Below, one piece after another: positions 35,789-43,307 of a DNA stretch of 49,240 nt. Under the pieces are notes generated by a model, which ran no database searches, was not told where the DNA came from, and saw nothing but the letters and a program-made list of their open reading frames with translations. Origin of the DNA: BMS3ABIN04 sp965554225 (GTDB lineage: Bacteria; Bacteroidota; Ignavibacteria; Ignavibacteriales; Melioribacteraceae). Every line of letters starts with the position of its first letter. Within the stretch, counting starts at the first letter, position 1. Made by a program: the position numbers and the translations under genes. Location of the stretch: assembly GCA_965554225.1 (NCBI GenBank), contig CBEVZC010000006.1:1-49240 (forward strand), read 5' to 3'.

Positions 35789-37087
35789 CTAAAAATTAAT
35801 TCTGCCGTATAAATCATACTCATTGGCATCATAAATTTCAACAGAATAAAATTCCCCTAAAGTCATTTCTATATTTTCTTTCGATATTAAAATTTCTCCG
35901 TCAACCTCCGGTGCATCTCTTTCACTTCTTCCAATGTAATAATTATCGCGTATATCATCAATTATAATTTTTAATTTTTTATTTAAATACGACTTATTTT
36001 TCTTATACGAAATTTTACTCTGCAATTCCATCAGAGTAGAAAATCTTTCCTCTTTTAATTCTTCACTAACCGGATCGCCAAGTATAAAACTCGGAGTGTT
36101 ATCTTCCTTCGAATACTTAAATATTCCTACTCTATCGAATTTTGTTTCCTCTATAAAATTATACAACTCATTGAACTCTTTTGCTCCTTCTACAGGATAA
36201 CCGGTAATAAACGTTGTACGGATTGTTAAATTTTCTATTTTATTTTTCAATTGATTCATTAGTTCAATAGTTCGTCCTTTAGATATTCCGCGCCTCATTG
36301 ACTTTAATACCTTATCGGAAATATGCTGAAGAGGAATATCGATATATTTACAGACCTTAGGATTACTATTTATTTCTTTCATAACATCCAGCGGAAAATG
36401 AGACGGGTATGCATATAAAAGTCTAATCCACTTAATTCCATCAATCTCACTTAGTTTATTCAGCAATTCGGCTAATACTCTTTTACCGTAAAGATCCTTT
36501 CCATAGTCGGTTGTATCCTGACCAATAATAATTAATTCTTTAACTCCTTTATTTGCAAGGCTTGAAGCTTCGTTAATCAAATCGTCCATTGGTTTTGAAT
36601 GATGTTTCCCACGCATTAATGGAATAGCACAAAACGAACAGGGATTATCGCATCCCTCGGAAATTTTCAAATAAGCATAATGCTTTGGTGTTGTAATAAT
36701 TCTTTCACCCAAAAGATTTTCTTTAAGATTAGAATTAAATTCCCGTAAAATACCCGAGTAATCTTCAGTACCGAGAAATGCATCTACTTCGTTCATTTCT
36801 TTTTCCAATTCAGCCTTGTACCTTGCGGAAAGGCAGCCGGCAACTATTATTTTTTTAATTTTCTTTTGTTTTTTCAACTCAATTGCATTCAAAATGGTAT
36901 TGATAGATTCTTCCTTGGCATCTTCAATAAATCCACAGGTATTTATTATAACTGCTTCGGCTTCATCCGAACTGTTAACCAAATTAAAATCATTTACTTT
37001 TAATTGCTGCATTAATCGTTCGGAATCAACTGTATTTTTTGCACAACCGAGCGTAATTACTTCTATGTTATTTTTTTTCTTTTTCAT
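35789..37087 (-). CDS. rimO: Ribosomal protein S12 methylthiotransferase RimO
   Basis: RimO adds a methylthio group to a conserved Asp of ribosomal protein S12. The 432-residue protein has the MTTase N-terminal domain with Cys15 (TLGCAKN), Cys51 (INTCGF) and Cys85 (AGCLSARY) for the auxiliary [4Fe-4S] cluster. The radical-SAM motif is CDNPCSFC (Cys146, Cys150, Cys153) followed by AIPLMRGKHHSKP. A TRAM domain ends the protein. TLGCAKNTVDSE fits RimO rather than MiaB. It heads the rimO-GWxTD unit. Confidence 0.95.
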   Translation of the reverse strand: MKKKKNNIEVITLGCAKNTVDSERLMQQLKVNDFNLVNSSDEAEAVIINTCGFIEDAKEESINTILNAIELKKQKKIKKIIVAGCLSARYKAELEKEMNEVDAFLGTEDYSGILREFNSNLKENLLGERIITTPKHYAYLKISEGCDNPCSFCAIPLMRGKHHSKPMDDLINEASSLANKGVKELIIIGQDTTDYGKDLYGKRVLAELLNKLSEIDGIKWIRLLYAYPSHFPLDVMKEINSNPKVCKYIDIPLQHISDKVLKSMRRGISKGRTIELMNQLKNKIENLTIRTTFITGYPVEGAKEFNELYNFIEETKFDRVGIFKYSKEDNTPSFILGDPVSEELKEERFSTLMELQSKISYKKNKSYLNKKLKIIIDDIRDNYYIGRSERDAPEVDGEILISKENIEMTLGEFYSVEIYDANEYDLYGRINF

Positions 37088-37364
37088 GTATTATTAGTTC
37101 AAGAGAATTTGCAAATAGTGTTTTTTGTAAGTCTGAATATAATAAAAAACCAACCATTTTTATTGTAACAAAGGAATAAAATTAATGATTATGAAGACCA
37201 TTTTTTCATTCAGATAAACTTGGTAAATGGAACAAACTTAATTTTTTTTGATAAGAAGTTAATTATTTCCCTTCCTAAAAATTTATTTATTACCTAAAAA
37301 ACTAAAACGGAACCACAAAATATGAAAAGTACTGAATTCGCATCAAACTATTTACAAAAAACCT
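37088..37364. other. AT-rich gap upstream of rimO, outside the repeat
   Basis: These are 277 bases with no convincing ORF, RNA gene or terminator. The rimO promoter should be here. The only notable thing is that it runs directly into the transposase-derived repeat at 37365. Confidence 0.3.
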
Positions 37365-37568
37365 TTTATGTTGAAGAATTATTAGTTCGATGGAATAATT
37401 TTACAGAAATACTATAGACAGAAGGGAGAATTTGCGTAAAAAGGGCGTACTTTACTCTGGTAATAAGATTTCCAATTTTCTGATGCTGATATTTGCTGTT
37501 TAGATAAGTTCACAGAAGTATTCCCAATGCTCTCGGAAATACCACGATTCGTAGATCTTCATTCTGTT
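37365..37568 (-). repeat. Left copy of a 204-bp direct repeat, end of an insertion-sequence relic
   Basis: This stretch is repeated in the same orientation at 41863-42066. By eye I count four differences in 204 bases, two of them near the left edge. On the minus strand it holds the last 23 codons of a transposase-like frame (NRMKIYESWYFREHWEYF..., stop at 37500-37502) and about 135 bases of downstream sequence. In this copy the frame upstream of the repeat does not continue as a transposase, so it is a decayed 3' end. The ORF 37500-37706 that reads through it is not a real gene. Confidence 0.85.
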
Positions 37569-37706
37569 TATTCCGGCAAAACTTGATAAGAATACAATTA
37601 GCATTATCTGTGTGTTACTATATTTTGTTGAGTTGTATTTTACCGTCGGGGAAAGGCTGTTAAACTCTTTAATACTTAATAATAAGTTTGCATAAAATAA
37701 TAACAA

Positions 37707-37740
37707 TTTCTATATTGATATATAGAAATGTATCAATATA
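37707..37740. promoter_or_regulatory. Palindromic operator of the ArsR-type regulator
   Basis: Two overlapping inverted repeats lie just upstream of the regulator. TTTCTATA (37707-37714) pairs with TATAGAAA (37721-37728), and TATATTGATA (37711-37720) pairs perfectly with TATCAATATA (37731-37740) around a 10-base spacer. AT-rich dyads of this size are typical ArsR/SmtB operators. The TATATT stretch could also be part of the -10 region. Autoregulation of the cassette is inferred. Confidence 0.7.
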
Positions 37741-37757
37741 TCAAATTGGGAAAAGAA

Positions 37758-38024
37758 ATGGTTTTGGATGATAAAAAAATAATAAAGATTGCAAAAGCGT
37801 TAGCCGATGAAAACCGTTATAAAATCTTCAAAACTATTGCGGATAAAGGCGAAATTGTTTGTAAGGAAATCACTAATTTATTCCCACTTTCTCAACCTAC
37901 AATTTCGCACCATTTAAAAATTCTAACGGAAAGCGAGCTTGTAAATGTTAGGAAAGAAGGACAATGGGGATATTTTTCTATAAATAAAGAAACACTTAAA
38001 GCTTACAAAGCTACTTTAATTTAA
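37758..38024 (+). CDS. ArsR-family transcriptional repressor
   Basis: I place the start at the ATG at 37758 (88 residues), since the earlier in-frame ATG at 37728 lies in the spacer of the operator palindrome. The winged-helix protein reads LADENRYKIFKTIADKGEIVCKEITNLF, then the recognition helix LSQPTISHHLKILTESELV, then the wing with RKEGQWGYFSI. Only one Cys, in EIVCKEI, is in the place where ArsR/SmtB metal sensors have a Cys pair, so it may sense a redox or electrophilic signal, or not metal at all. It is the first gene of the repeat-flanked cassette and probably represses it. Confidence 0.85.
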   Translation: MVLDDKKIIKIAKALADENRYKIFKTIADKGEIVCKEITNLFPLSQPTISHHLKILTESELVNVRKEGQWGYFSINKETLKAYKATLI

Positions 38025-38352
38025 GGTAGTTGTTTTTTTAAAATAAAAACTACAATCGCATTTATTTGGGAAAAAATACCGGTTAATAGATTTCAGCATT
38101 TGCAATTGCTTTTAGTGAAACACAATGAACATTCCAAGAAGTTATGTGAATAGTTGCTTATGATAAAGGCACAAATATTAAAAAAAGATTATATAACATC
38201 TAAATTTTCATTAACAAATAGTAAGGAGAAGTACAATGAAACATATACCATTAATCGGCCGTTTTTTTTATGCTTTTATATGTTCAAAAAGGATATTTCA
38301 ATAAATTTATCTGATTATGAAAGCTCATGTTTAACTAAAAAGTAAATCAATA
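38025..38352. other. Long gap between the regulator and bcp
   Basis: The 328 bases hold a DoxX-like remnant (38236-38304) with its own ribosome site. They also hold a weak GTAGTT/AACTAC hairpin just after the regulator (38026-38053). The ORF 38154-38345 overlaps the remnant in another frame and does not look like a protein. I see nothing else. Confidence 0.4.
38236..38304 (+). pseudogene. DoxX-family N-terminal remnant
   Basis: A good ribosome site, AAGGAG at 38223-38228, precedes an ATG that encodes MKHIPLIGRFFYAFI. This looks like the beginning of a DoxX-family membrane protein, which commonly starts MKxIPLIGRxxFxxIF. After 15 residues the likeness stops, and the frame ends at 38302-38304 after only 22 codons. 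The remaining roughly 110 residues of a DoxX protein are not in the following sequence in any frame, so most of the gene was deleted. The recognition rests on a short stretch and is tentative. Confidence 0.45.
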
Positions 38353-38814
38353 ATGCTAAATATTGGTGATAAAATTCCAAATTTTGAATTGAAGGATCAA
38401 AATGGAAATGATTTCGAACTTAAGGATTATCTCGAGAAGGGCAAAATTATTTTATATTTTTATCCGAAAGATGAAACAATAGGATGTACAAAGGAAGCTT
38501 GTGCCTTTAGAGATAGATACGAATATTTTACAGATGCAGGCGCAAAGGTAATTGGTATTAGCTCGGATAGTATAAAATCGCATAAACAATTCGCCGAAAA
38601 ATACAATTTGCCTTTTACTTTGCTGAGCGATAAGGGAAGTAAAGTAAGAAAACTATTTAAGGTTCCGAAAACACTTGGTATACTGCCTGGTCGGACAACT
38701 TTTGTTTTAAATAAGGACGGAATTGTGATATATGCTTTTAATTCACAATTCAGATTTAGTGAACATATAAAAAATGCATTAAAAATAATCAGGGAGAACA
38801 AAAATGAACGATAA
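38353..38814 (+). CDS. bcp: Peroxiredoxin, BCP/PrxQ type (thioredoxin-dependent peroxidase)
   Basis: The 153-residue protein reduces H2O2 and organic peroxides using thioredoxin. The peroxidatic motif is YPKDETIGCTKEAC, with Cys45 in the family P-x-x-x-T-x-x-C setting and the resolving Cys50 in the helix, as in two-Cys BCP enzymes. The usual Pro before Gly is Ile here. The FVLNKDGIVIYAF strand and the C-terminal helix are complete. It overlaps the methyltransferase start by 11 bases, so the two are coupled. Confidence 0.94.
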   Translation: MLNIGDKIPNFELKDQNGNDFELKDYLEKGKIILYFYPKDETIGCTKEACAFRDRYEYFTDAGAKVIGISSDSIKSHKQFAEKYNLPFTLLSDKGSKVRKLFKVPKTLGILPGRTTFVLNKDGIVIYAFNSQFRFSEHIKNALKIIRENKNER

Positions 38815-39385
38815 AGTATTCCCTACTGCAAAATGGGAAAGATTTATCAGCAAAGAGCGTCAGGAAGAACAAAGCGTTAATAAGTTTTTAAAACTTACTC
38901 AACCTAAGAGTGATGAAGTCTGGGCTGATATTGGCTGCGGTCCCGGATATTTTACTATACCTCTTGCGCAAAAAGTAAAAAAAGTTTTAGCCGTAGATGT
39001 TAAAGAACAGATGCTGAATATATGCAAAAAAAGAGCAGATGATATAAATCTTCACAACATTGAATATTTACAATCAAATGGCAAATTAATAAACTATCAA
39101 TTCAATTTTTTCGACAAAATATTAATTGCCAATGTTCTGCATGAATTTGATGACAGACAGAAAGCTTTAATGGAAATGAATAGGCTTTTACGCACAAATG
39201 GCTATGTATTTGTAATTGATTGGAAATATGAGGATATTAATTCCGGACCTCCTTTGGAGCATAGGTTGCCGATGCAAAAAGTTATTAATGATTTTCTTGC
39301 CAATGGATTTAATTTGTTACATAATTGGGAAGTTTACGAACAATTTTACTTCCTGAGTTTTCAAAAAATAAATGAGCTTAAATGA
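38804..39385 (+). CDS. Class I SAM-dependent methyltransferase
   Basis: The 193-residue protein has a Rossmann methyltransferase core: motif I WADIGCGPGYFTIPLA (from residue 40), acidic loop VLAVDVKEQM (61-70), and the LIANVLHEFDDRQKALMEMNRLLRTNG region expected after motif II. It is of the UbiE/Methyltransf_11-like type, but the substrate cannot be told; small molecules are as likely as quinones. Translation is coupled to bcp by an 11-base overlap. Its place in a redox cassette may hint at a metalloid or thiol substrate, but no cysteine-rich binding motif supports that. Confidence 0.85.
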   Translation: MNDKVFPTAKWERFISKERQEEQSVNKFLKLTQPKSDEVWADIGCGPGYFTIPLAQKVKKVLAVDVKEQMLNICKKRADDINLHNIEYLQSNGKLINYQFNFFDKILIANVLHEFDDRQKALMEMNRLLRTNGYVFVIDWKYEDINSGPPLEHRLPMQKVINDFLANGFNLLHNWEVYEQFYFLSFQKINELK

Positions 39386-39464
39386 CATGTTTTTAAAAAT
39401 AATTTGAATATTAACAATTTTATAATAAATTTTTTAATACTTGAATAGCAATAATGGAGTAATA

Positions 39465-40550
39465 ATGGAAAATACAAAAAATCTTTTTTCACCAATAAAT
39501 ATCGGTCGGATGAGTTTGCCGAATAGAATTTTTATGGCACCTATGACAAGATGCAGAGCCGGTGAAGGGAATGTTCCCACACCTTTAATGGCAGAATATT
39601 ATTCGCAGAGAGCATCTGCAGGATTAATAATTAGTGAAGGCTCACAAGTATCGGAACAGGGTGTTGGTTATCCGGCTACACCGGGAATTTATAATGAAGA
39701 ACAGGTAAAAGGTTGGAAAACTGTTACTGACGCGGTTCATAAAAAGAATGGTCATATTTTTCTGCAACTATGGCATGTAGGCAGAATTTCACATCCAAGT
39801 TTTCACAATGGTGAATTGCCTGTGGCACCTTCTGCTATTGCTCCCAAAGGTAATGTGGCAACTTATGAGGGGATGAAACCATTTGTTGCACCTCGTGCTC
39901 TTGAAACAGACGAAATGGAGCAAATTGTTGAACAATTTAAAAATGGGGCAAAAAATGCGATTGAAGCGGGTTTTGATGGTGTTGAAATCCATTCTGCAAA
40001 TGGATATTTGCTCGATCAGTTTCTCCGCGACGGAACAAACAAAAGGACAGATAAATACGGAGGTTCTTTAGAAAACCGTACAAGATTACTTTTGGAAGTT
40101 ATTGAAGCGATAAGCACTGTTTGTGATATAGATAAAGTTGGCGTTCGTCTTGCGCCAAGCGGAACTTTTAATGACATTTCAGACTCGAACCCAAAGAAAA
40201 CTTTCGGCTATGTTGCAGAGCAATTGAACAATTTCAACTTAGCATATCTGCACATAGTTGATGCATTGGAATCTGATATTCGACACGGAGCCAATGTTGT
40301 GCCGCTTGAATATCTGCGGAATATTTATAAAGGAAAAATCATTATTTGCGGCGGTTATGATAAAGCAAGAGGCAATACAGTTATTCAAGAAGGAAATGCA
40401 GATGCAGTGGCATTTGCAAATTTATTTATTTCTAATCCGGATTTGCCTGAACGTTTTAAATCCGATGCCCCGCTTAACACTGCTGATCCATCAACTTTCT
40501 ATGGTGGTAATGAAAAGGGTTATACTGATTATCCGACAATCGAAAAATGA
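39465..40550 (+). CDS. Old yellow enzyme-family alkene reductase (NemA-like)
   Basis: I start at the ATG at 39465 (361 residues), with GGAG about 7 bases before it; the TTG at 39441 is a track artefact. The FMN-binding TIM barrel shows LFSPINIGRMSLPNRIFMAPMT, QLWHVGRISHPSF, and HSANGYLLDQFLRDGTNKR with the substrate-binding pair His176/Asn179 and the proton donor Tyr181. DKYGGSLENR follows. Such enzymes reduce activated C=C bonds, nitro compounds and nitrate esters with NADPH, detoxifying electrophiles. The closest named types are NemA/PETN reductase. An ArsR or TetR regulator is often nearby, as here. Confidence 0.94.
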   Translation: MENTKNLFSPINIGRMSLPNRIFMAPMTRCRAGEGNVPTPLMAEYYSQRASAGLIISEGSQVSEQGVGYPATPGIYNEEQVKGWKTVTDAVHKKNGHIFLQLWHVGRISHPSFHNGELPVAPSAIAPKGNVATYEGMKPFVAPRALETDEMEQIVEQFKNGAKNAIEAGFDGVEIHSANGYLLDQFLRDGTNKRTDKYGGSLENRTRLLLEVIEAISTVCDIDKVGVRLAPSGTFNDISDSNPKKTFGYVAEQLNNFNLAYLHIVDALESDIRHGANVVPLEYLRNIYKGKIIICGGYDKARGNTVIQEGNADAVAFANLFISNPDLPERFKSDAPLNTADPSTFYGGNEKGYTDYPTIEK

Positions 40551-40601
40551 ACAACATATTTTATATTAAAAAATTAATTCCCAAATTTTTTTGGAGGTAA
40601 A

Positions 40602-41258
40602 ATGAAACTAGCACAGAGCATACAAGAATTTCAAGAATCAATGAAAGGAATGATTCCTGATGAGGCAATGTTAAAAATGACGGCAGCAACAAAAAAACTT
40701 ATTGAAACAGGGATAACGGATAGATGTTTGAAAACCGGAGACAAAATACCTTACTTTACATTACCAAATGCATTAGGTGAAGAAATTTCTATTAAAAATC
40801 TTCTTGAGAATGGCCCTGTCGTTATTAATTTTTACAGAGGAGCTTGGTGTCCTTACTGCAATCTGGAATTGGCGGCATATCAAAAAGCCTTACCGGAAAT
40901 AGAAGCACTTGGGGCAAAACTAATAGCAATTTCACCAAATCTTCCGGACAAATCACTCAGTTCAATAGAAAAGCATAATTTAAAGTTTGAAGTTTTAAGT
41001 GATATAGGAAATAAAATAGCTGAAAAATTCGGACTTGTTTTTGTGGTTGATGAAGATATTCGGTCAATATATAAAAATATGGATATTGATATTCCAGGGC
41101 ATAACGGTGATGAGTCCTGGAAAATTCCAATACCGGCTACTTACGTAGTCGATAAAAACGGAACAATACTCGGAGATTTTGTGGATGCGGATTACACGAA
41201 AAGGATGGAACCTTCAGACGTAATTGATATATTAAAAAAGCGAAAAAATGGAAATTAG
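40602..41258 (+). CDS. Peroxiredoxin-like AhpC/TSA-family protein with a CPYC site
   Basis: The 218-residue protein has a helical N-terminal part (about 1-45) and an AhpC/TSA thioredoxin-fold domain (about 47-210) with FYRGAWCPYCNLEL. The Cys83/Cys86 pair gives a CxxC rather than the lone peroxidatic Cys of AhpC. It is typical of the peroxiredoxin-like family with W-C-P-Y-C. A GGAGGTAA ribosome site precedes the ATG. A thiol reductase/peroxidase is likely; the electron donor is unknown. It follows the OYE gene by 51 bases and precedes the CDGSH gene. Confidence 0.92.
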   Translation: MKLAQSIQEFQESMKGMIPDEAMLKMTAATKKLIETGITDRCLKTGDKIPYFTLPNALGEEISIKNLLENGPVVINFYRGAWCPYCNLELAAYQKALPEIEALGAKLIAISPNLPDKSLSSIEKHNLKFEVLSDIGNKIAEKFGLVFVVDEDIRSIYKNMDIDIPGHNGDESWKIPIPATYVVDKNGTILGDFVDADYTKRMEPSDVIDILKKRKNGN

Positions 41259-41336
41259 AATAACAAATTTCAGTTTAACATCTCTGTTAGAGTTGTGTAA
41301 TTAATCAATAACCAAAAATAAACTAAAGGTGTTACA

Positions 41337-41540
41337 ATGAAAGTTACAGCAATGCAAAACGGACCACTATTAATTGAAACTACCGAAGCTACTTTAAAAA
41401 AAGGAGATAATGTGGAAAAACTGGACGGGAAAATGGTTGCTCTCTGCCGCTGCGGTCATTCGGCAAATAAACCATTTTGCGATGGTAAGCATCAAAACTC
41501 AGGATTCGAAGCCGAGGCTGTAGAAGTAGAAGTTAAATGA
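41337..41540 (+). CDS. CDGSH iron-sulfur domain protein
   Basis: The 67-residue protein ends in the [2Fe-2S] CDGSH motif CRCGHSANKPFCDGKH, with ligands Cys37, Cys39, Cys48 and His52, exactly the 3Cys-1His spacing of the mitoNEET fold. The N-terminal half (KVTAMQNGPLLIETTEATLKKG) is the usual short strand part of bacterial one-motif proteins. Such clusters are redox active and easily transferred. Being last in the cassette suggests an electron-transfer or iron-sulfur role alongside the peroxiredoxins. Confidence 0.93.
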   Translation: MKVTAMQNGPLLIETTEATLKKGDNVEKLDGKMVALCRCGHSANKPFCDGKHQNSGFEAEAVEVEVK

Positions 41541-41719
41541 TTAAATTACCAAATTTTATTATTCAATATTTTGTTTTGTTTGAATATAAAAGAAAAAAAG
41601 ATTTCGGGACAATATAAAAGAAGAACAATATAAAGCATAATTTAGGTTGCTCCGAAAATTACTATTCTTAATACAACCACGTGTTAATATGGGAATCAAG
41701 GGTAGAACCGATTTGCCTA

Positions 41720-41757
41720 AACAGGTTCTCCAATATCTGTGAGAACCTGTTGGTGAT
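41720..41757 (+). terminator. Strong hairpin terminator downstream of the cassette
   Basis: The perfect 11-base arms AACAGGTTCTC (41720-41730) and GAGAACCTGTT (41741-41751) have a 10-base loop, and GGTGATTTTT follows. It lies 180 bases after the CDGSH stop and could end the cassette transcript before the repeat. Confidence 0.75.
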
Positions 41758-41862
41758 TTTTATTATTCACCCGATAATTGAATTTACTTTGTTTATACAA
41801 AAATTATATAACCGTAAACTCGTTGATAATTACTAATTTTGTTTAAGTATATATTTTGTTTG

Positions 41863-42066
41863 TTTATGTTTTAGAATTATTAGTTCGATGGAATAATTTT
41901 ACAGAAATACTATAGACAGAAGGGAGAATTTGCGTAAAAAGGGCGTACTTTACTCTGGTAATAAGATTTCCAATTTTCTGATGCTGATATTTGCTGTTTA
42001 GATAAGTTCACAGAAGTATTCCCAATGCTCTCGGAAATAACACGATTCGTAAATCTTCATTCTGTT
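41863..42066 (-). repeat. Right copy of the 204-bp direct repeat, insertion-sequence end
   Basis: Same orientation as 37365-37568, offset by 4498 bases. By eye it differs at four positions. Unlike the left copy, the frame continues upstream of the repeat as a recognisable transposase C-terminus (see the pseudogene entry). The region 41541-42283 around it holds only this relic, the terminator at 41720 and AT-rich sequence. Confidence 0.85.
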
Positions 42067-42150
42067 GGTTCTGCCGGAGCGTACAATTTTAGCCGGAACG
42101 TTAATAAACCAGTCTCTAAAAGTAAAGTTCTTCCGTCTTGAAGTAAAAAA
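41998..42150 (-). pseudogene. C-terminal fragment of a DDE-type transposase
   Basis: The minus-strand frame is open for 50 codons and has a stop in front at 42151-42153, so only the tail of a transposase is left. It reads FRDWFINVPAKIVRSGR and then NRMKIYESCYFREHWEYF. The F-x-N-V-P-A-K-I-V-R-x-G-R stretch followed by a short strand and helix fits the end of DDE transposases of the IS1380/IS4 kind; the exact family is uncertain. No start codon or catalytic residues remain. Confidence 0.6.
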
Positions 42151-42283
42151 TTATGTTTAAATATCAGTACTAAAAACCGTTAAAAGAATTGCAAAACACA
42201 TCTAAAGTTATTGCCAACCGTTTACCGATTCTACATTTTTTAAAATCATAAAAAATATCTTACCTTAAGAAATCTTTGGGTTT

Positions 42284-43096
42284 CTATTTCGATTTCTTGT
42301 AATAGCTGATGGCTTCAGGCAAAAGATTTTTAATATCATCTATCCTTGTTTGATCAGATGGATGAGTACTTAAAAATTCCGGAGGAGCTTTACCCCCTTT
42401 CGCTTTAGCCATTCTCTGCCAAAAATTTAGAGCAGCATGCGGGTCGTAGCCTGCCATCGACATAAATATTAGTCCAAGATGATCAGCTTCACTTTCCTGT
42501 ACCCTGCTAAAAGGAAGCAGAACACCTAATTGTGCACCAACACCGAAAGCGGTCATCCATAATTGTTGTGTTTGCTGAGGTTTATTTTTTAATGCATAAG
42601 CTAATCCAATTCCGCCCAGTTGAGCCAATAATCCTTGACTCATTCTCTCTCTTCCATGTCCGGCAATAGCATGAGAAATTTCGTGACCCATTACAACTGC
42701 TATTCCGTTTTCGTCTTTACAAATTGGCAAAATACCTGTATAAACAACAACTTTTCCGCCCGGCATTGCCCATGCATTTGCTTCTTTATTTTCAATCAAA
42801 TTAAATTCCCATTTATAACCGTTTAATTCTTGCGACATATGATTATCCGCCATATATTTTTCAACCGCATGCTGAATTTTCCTGCCTACTTTTCGAATTA
42901 AAGCCGTTTGCTTTTGATTAGCGCTTACTTTATGTGTTTTTAAGAATTTTCCATATTCCTGAAAACTCATCCCGATCATTTGGGAACTTGGAATAAGACT
43001 TAATTGGTGCCTGCCTGTTACGGGAACCGTACTGCATGAGACCAAATAAACAGAAAAAAGGATAGCGATTATAAAGTAATTTAAGAATCTTTTCAT
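42284..43096 (-). CDS. M48-family metalloprotease lipoprotein (BepA/LoiP-like)
   Basis: This 270-residue protein has a lipoprotein signal with lipobox LVSC (Cys21). The zinc site is VMGHEISHAIAGHG (His138, Glu139, His142), with the third ligand Glu203 in ESEADHLGL, as in M48 peptidases. The motif FLSTHPSDQTRID near the end is the conserved THP of M48B/C members. There are no membrane helices, so it is an envelope quality-control protease for outer-membrane proteins, not an HtpX. It is a single-gene unit next to the transposase relic. Confidence 0.93.
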   Translation of the reverse strand: MKRFLNYFIIAILFSVYLVSCSTVPVTGRHQLSLIPSSQMIGMSFQEYGKFLKTHKVSANQKQTALIRKVGRKIQHAVEKYMADNHMSQELNGYKWEFNLIENKEANAWAMPGGKVVVYTGILPICKDENGIAVVMGHEISHAIAGHGRERMSQGLLAQLGGIGLAYALKNKPQQTQQLWMTAFGVGAQLGVLLPFSRVQESEADHLGLIFMSMAGYDPHAALNFWQRMAKAKGGKAPPEFLSTHPSDQTRIDDIKNLLPEAISYYKKSK

Positions 43097-43307
43097 ATTA
43101 CAAATCCTTCCTAAATTTTGAATTTTTCTTCTTTGAATAAATTAGAGAAATATTAAATTTGAAAATAAATACTTATTACTTAAATATATTTATATGGGAA
43201 TGCAAATTCAACTTTAAGATATTAATTGAAATGTCGAAATTGCAGTTGATGATATTCTGAAGGAACGGAATCATTAAAGTTAAATCTCTACTGACGGGAA
43301 TTATTAA

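Noticed and set aside
37500..37706. 68-residue ORF on the minus strand
   Set aside because: Its C-terminal part is only the transposase tail inside the repeat, and its N-terminal part has no likeness to anything and lies in the regulator's promoter.
38154..38345. 63-residue ORF before bcp
   Set aside because: It overlaps the DoxX remnant in a different frame, has no ribosome site and reads as low-complexity sequence.
39441..39464. TTG start for the OYE gene
   Set aside because: The ATG at 39465 has GGAG upstream and begins the conserved family N-terminus.
37365..42066. Intact composite transposon
   Set aside because: No complete transposase remains in either flank and I could not find matching terminal inverted repeats, so only a relic is supported.
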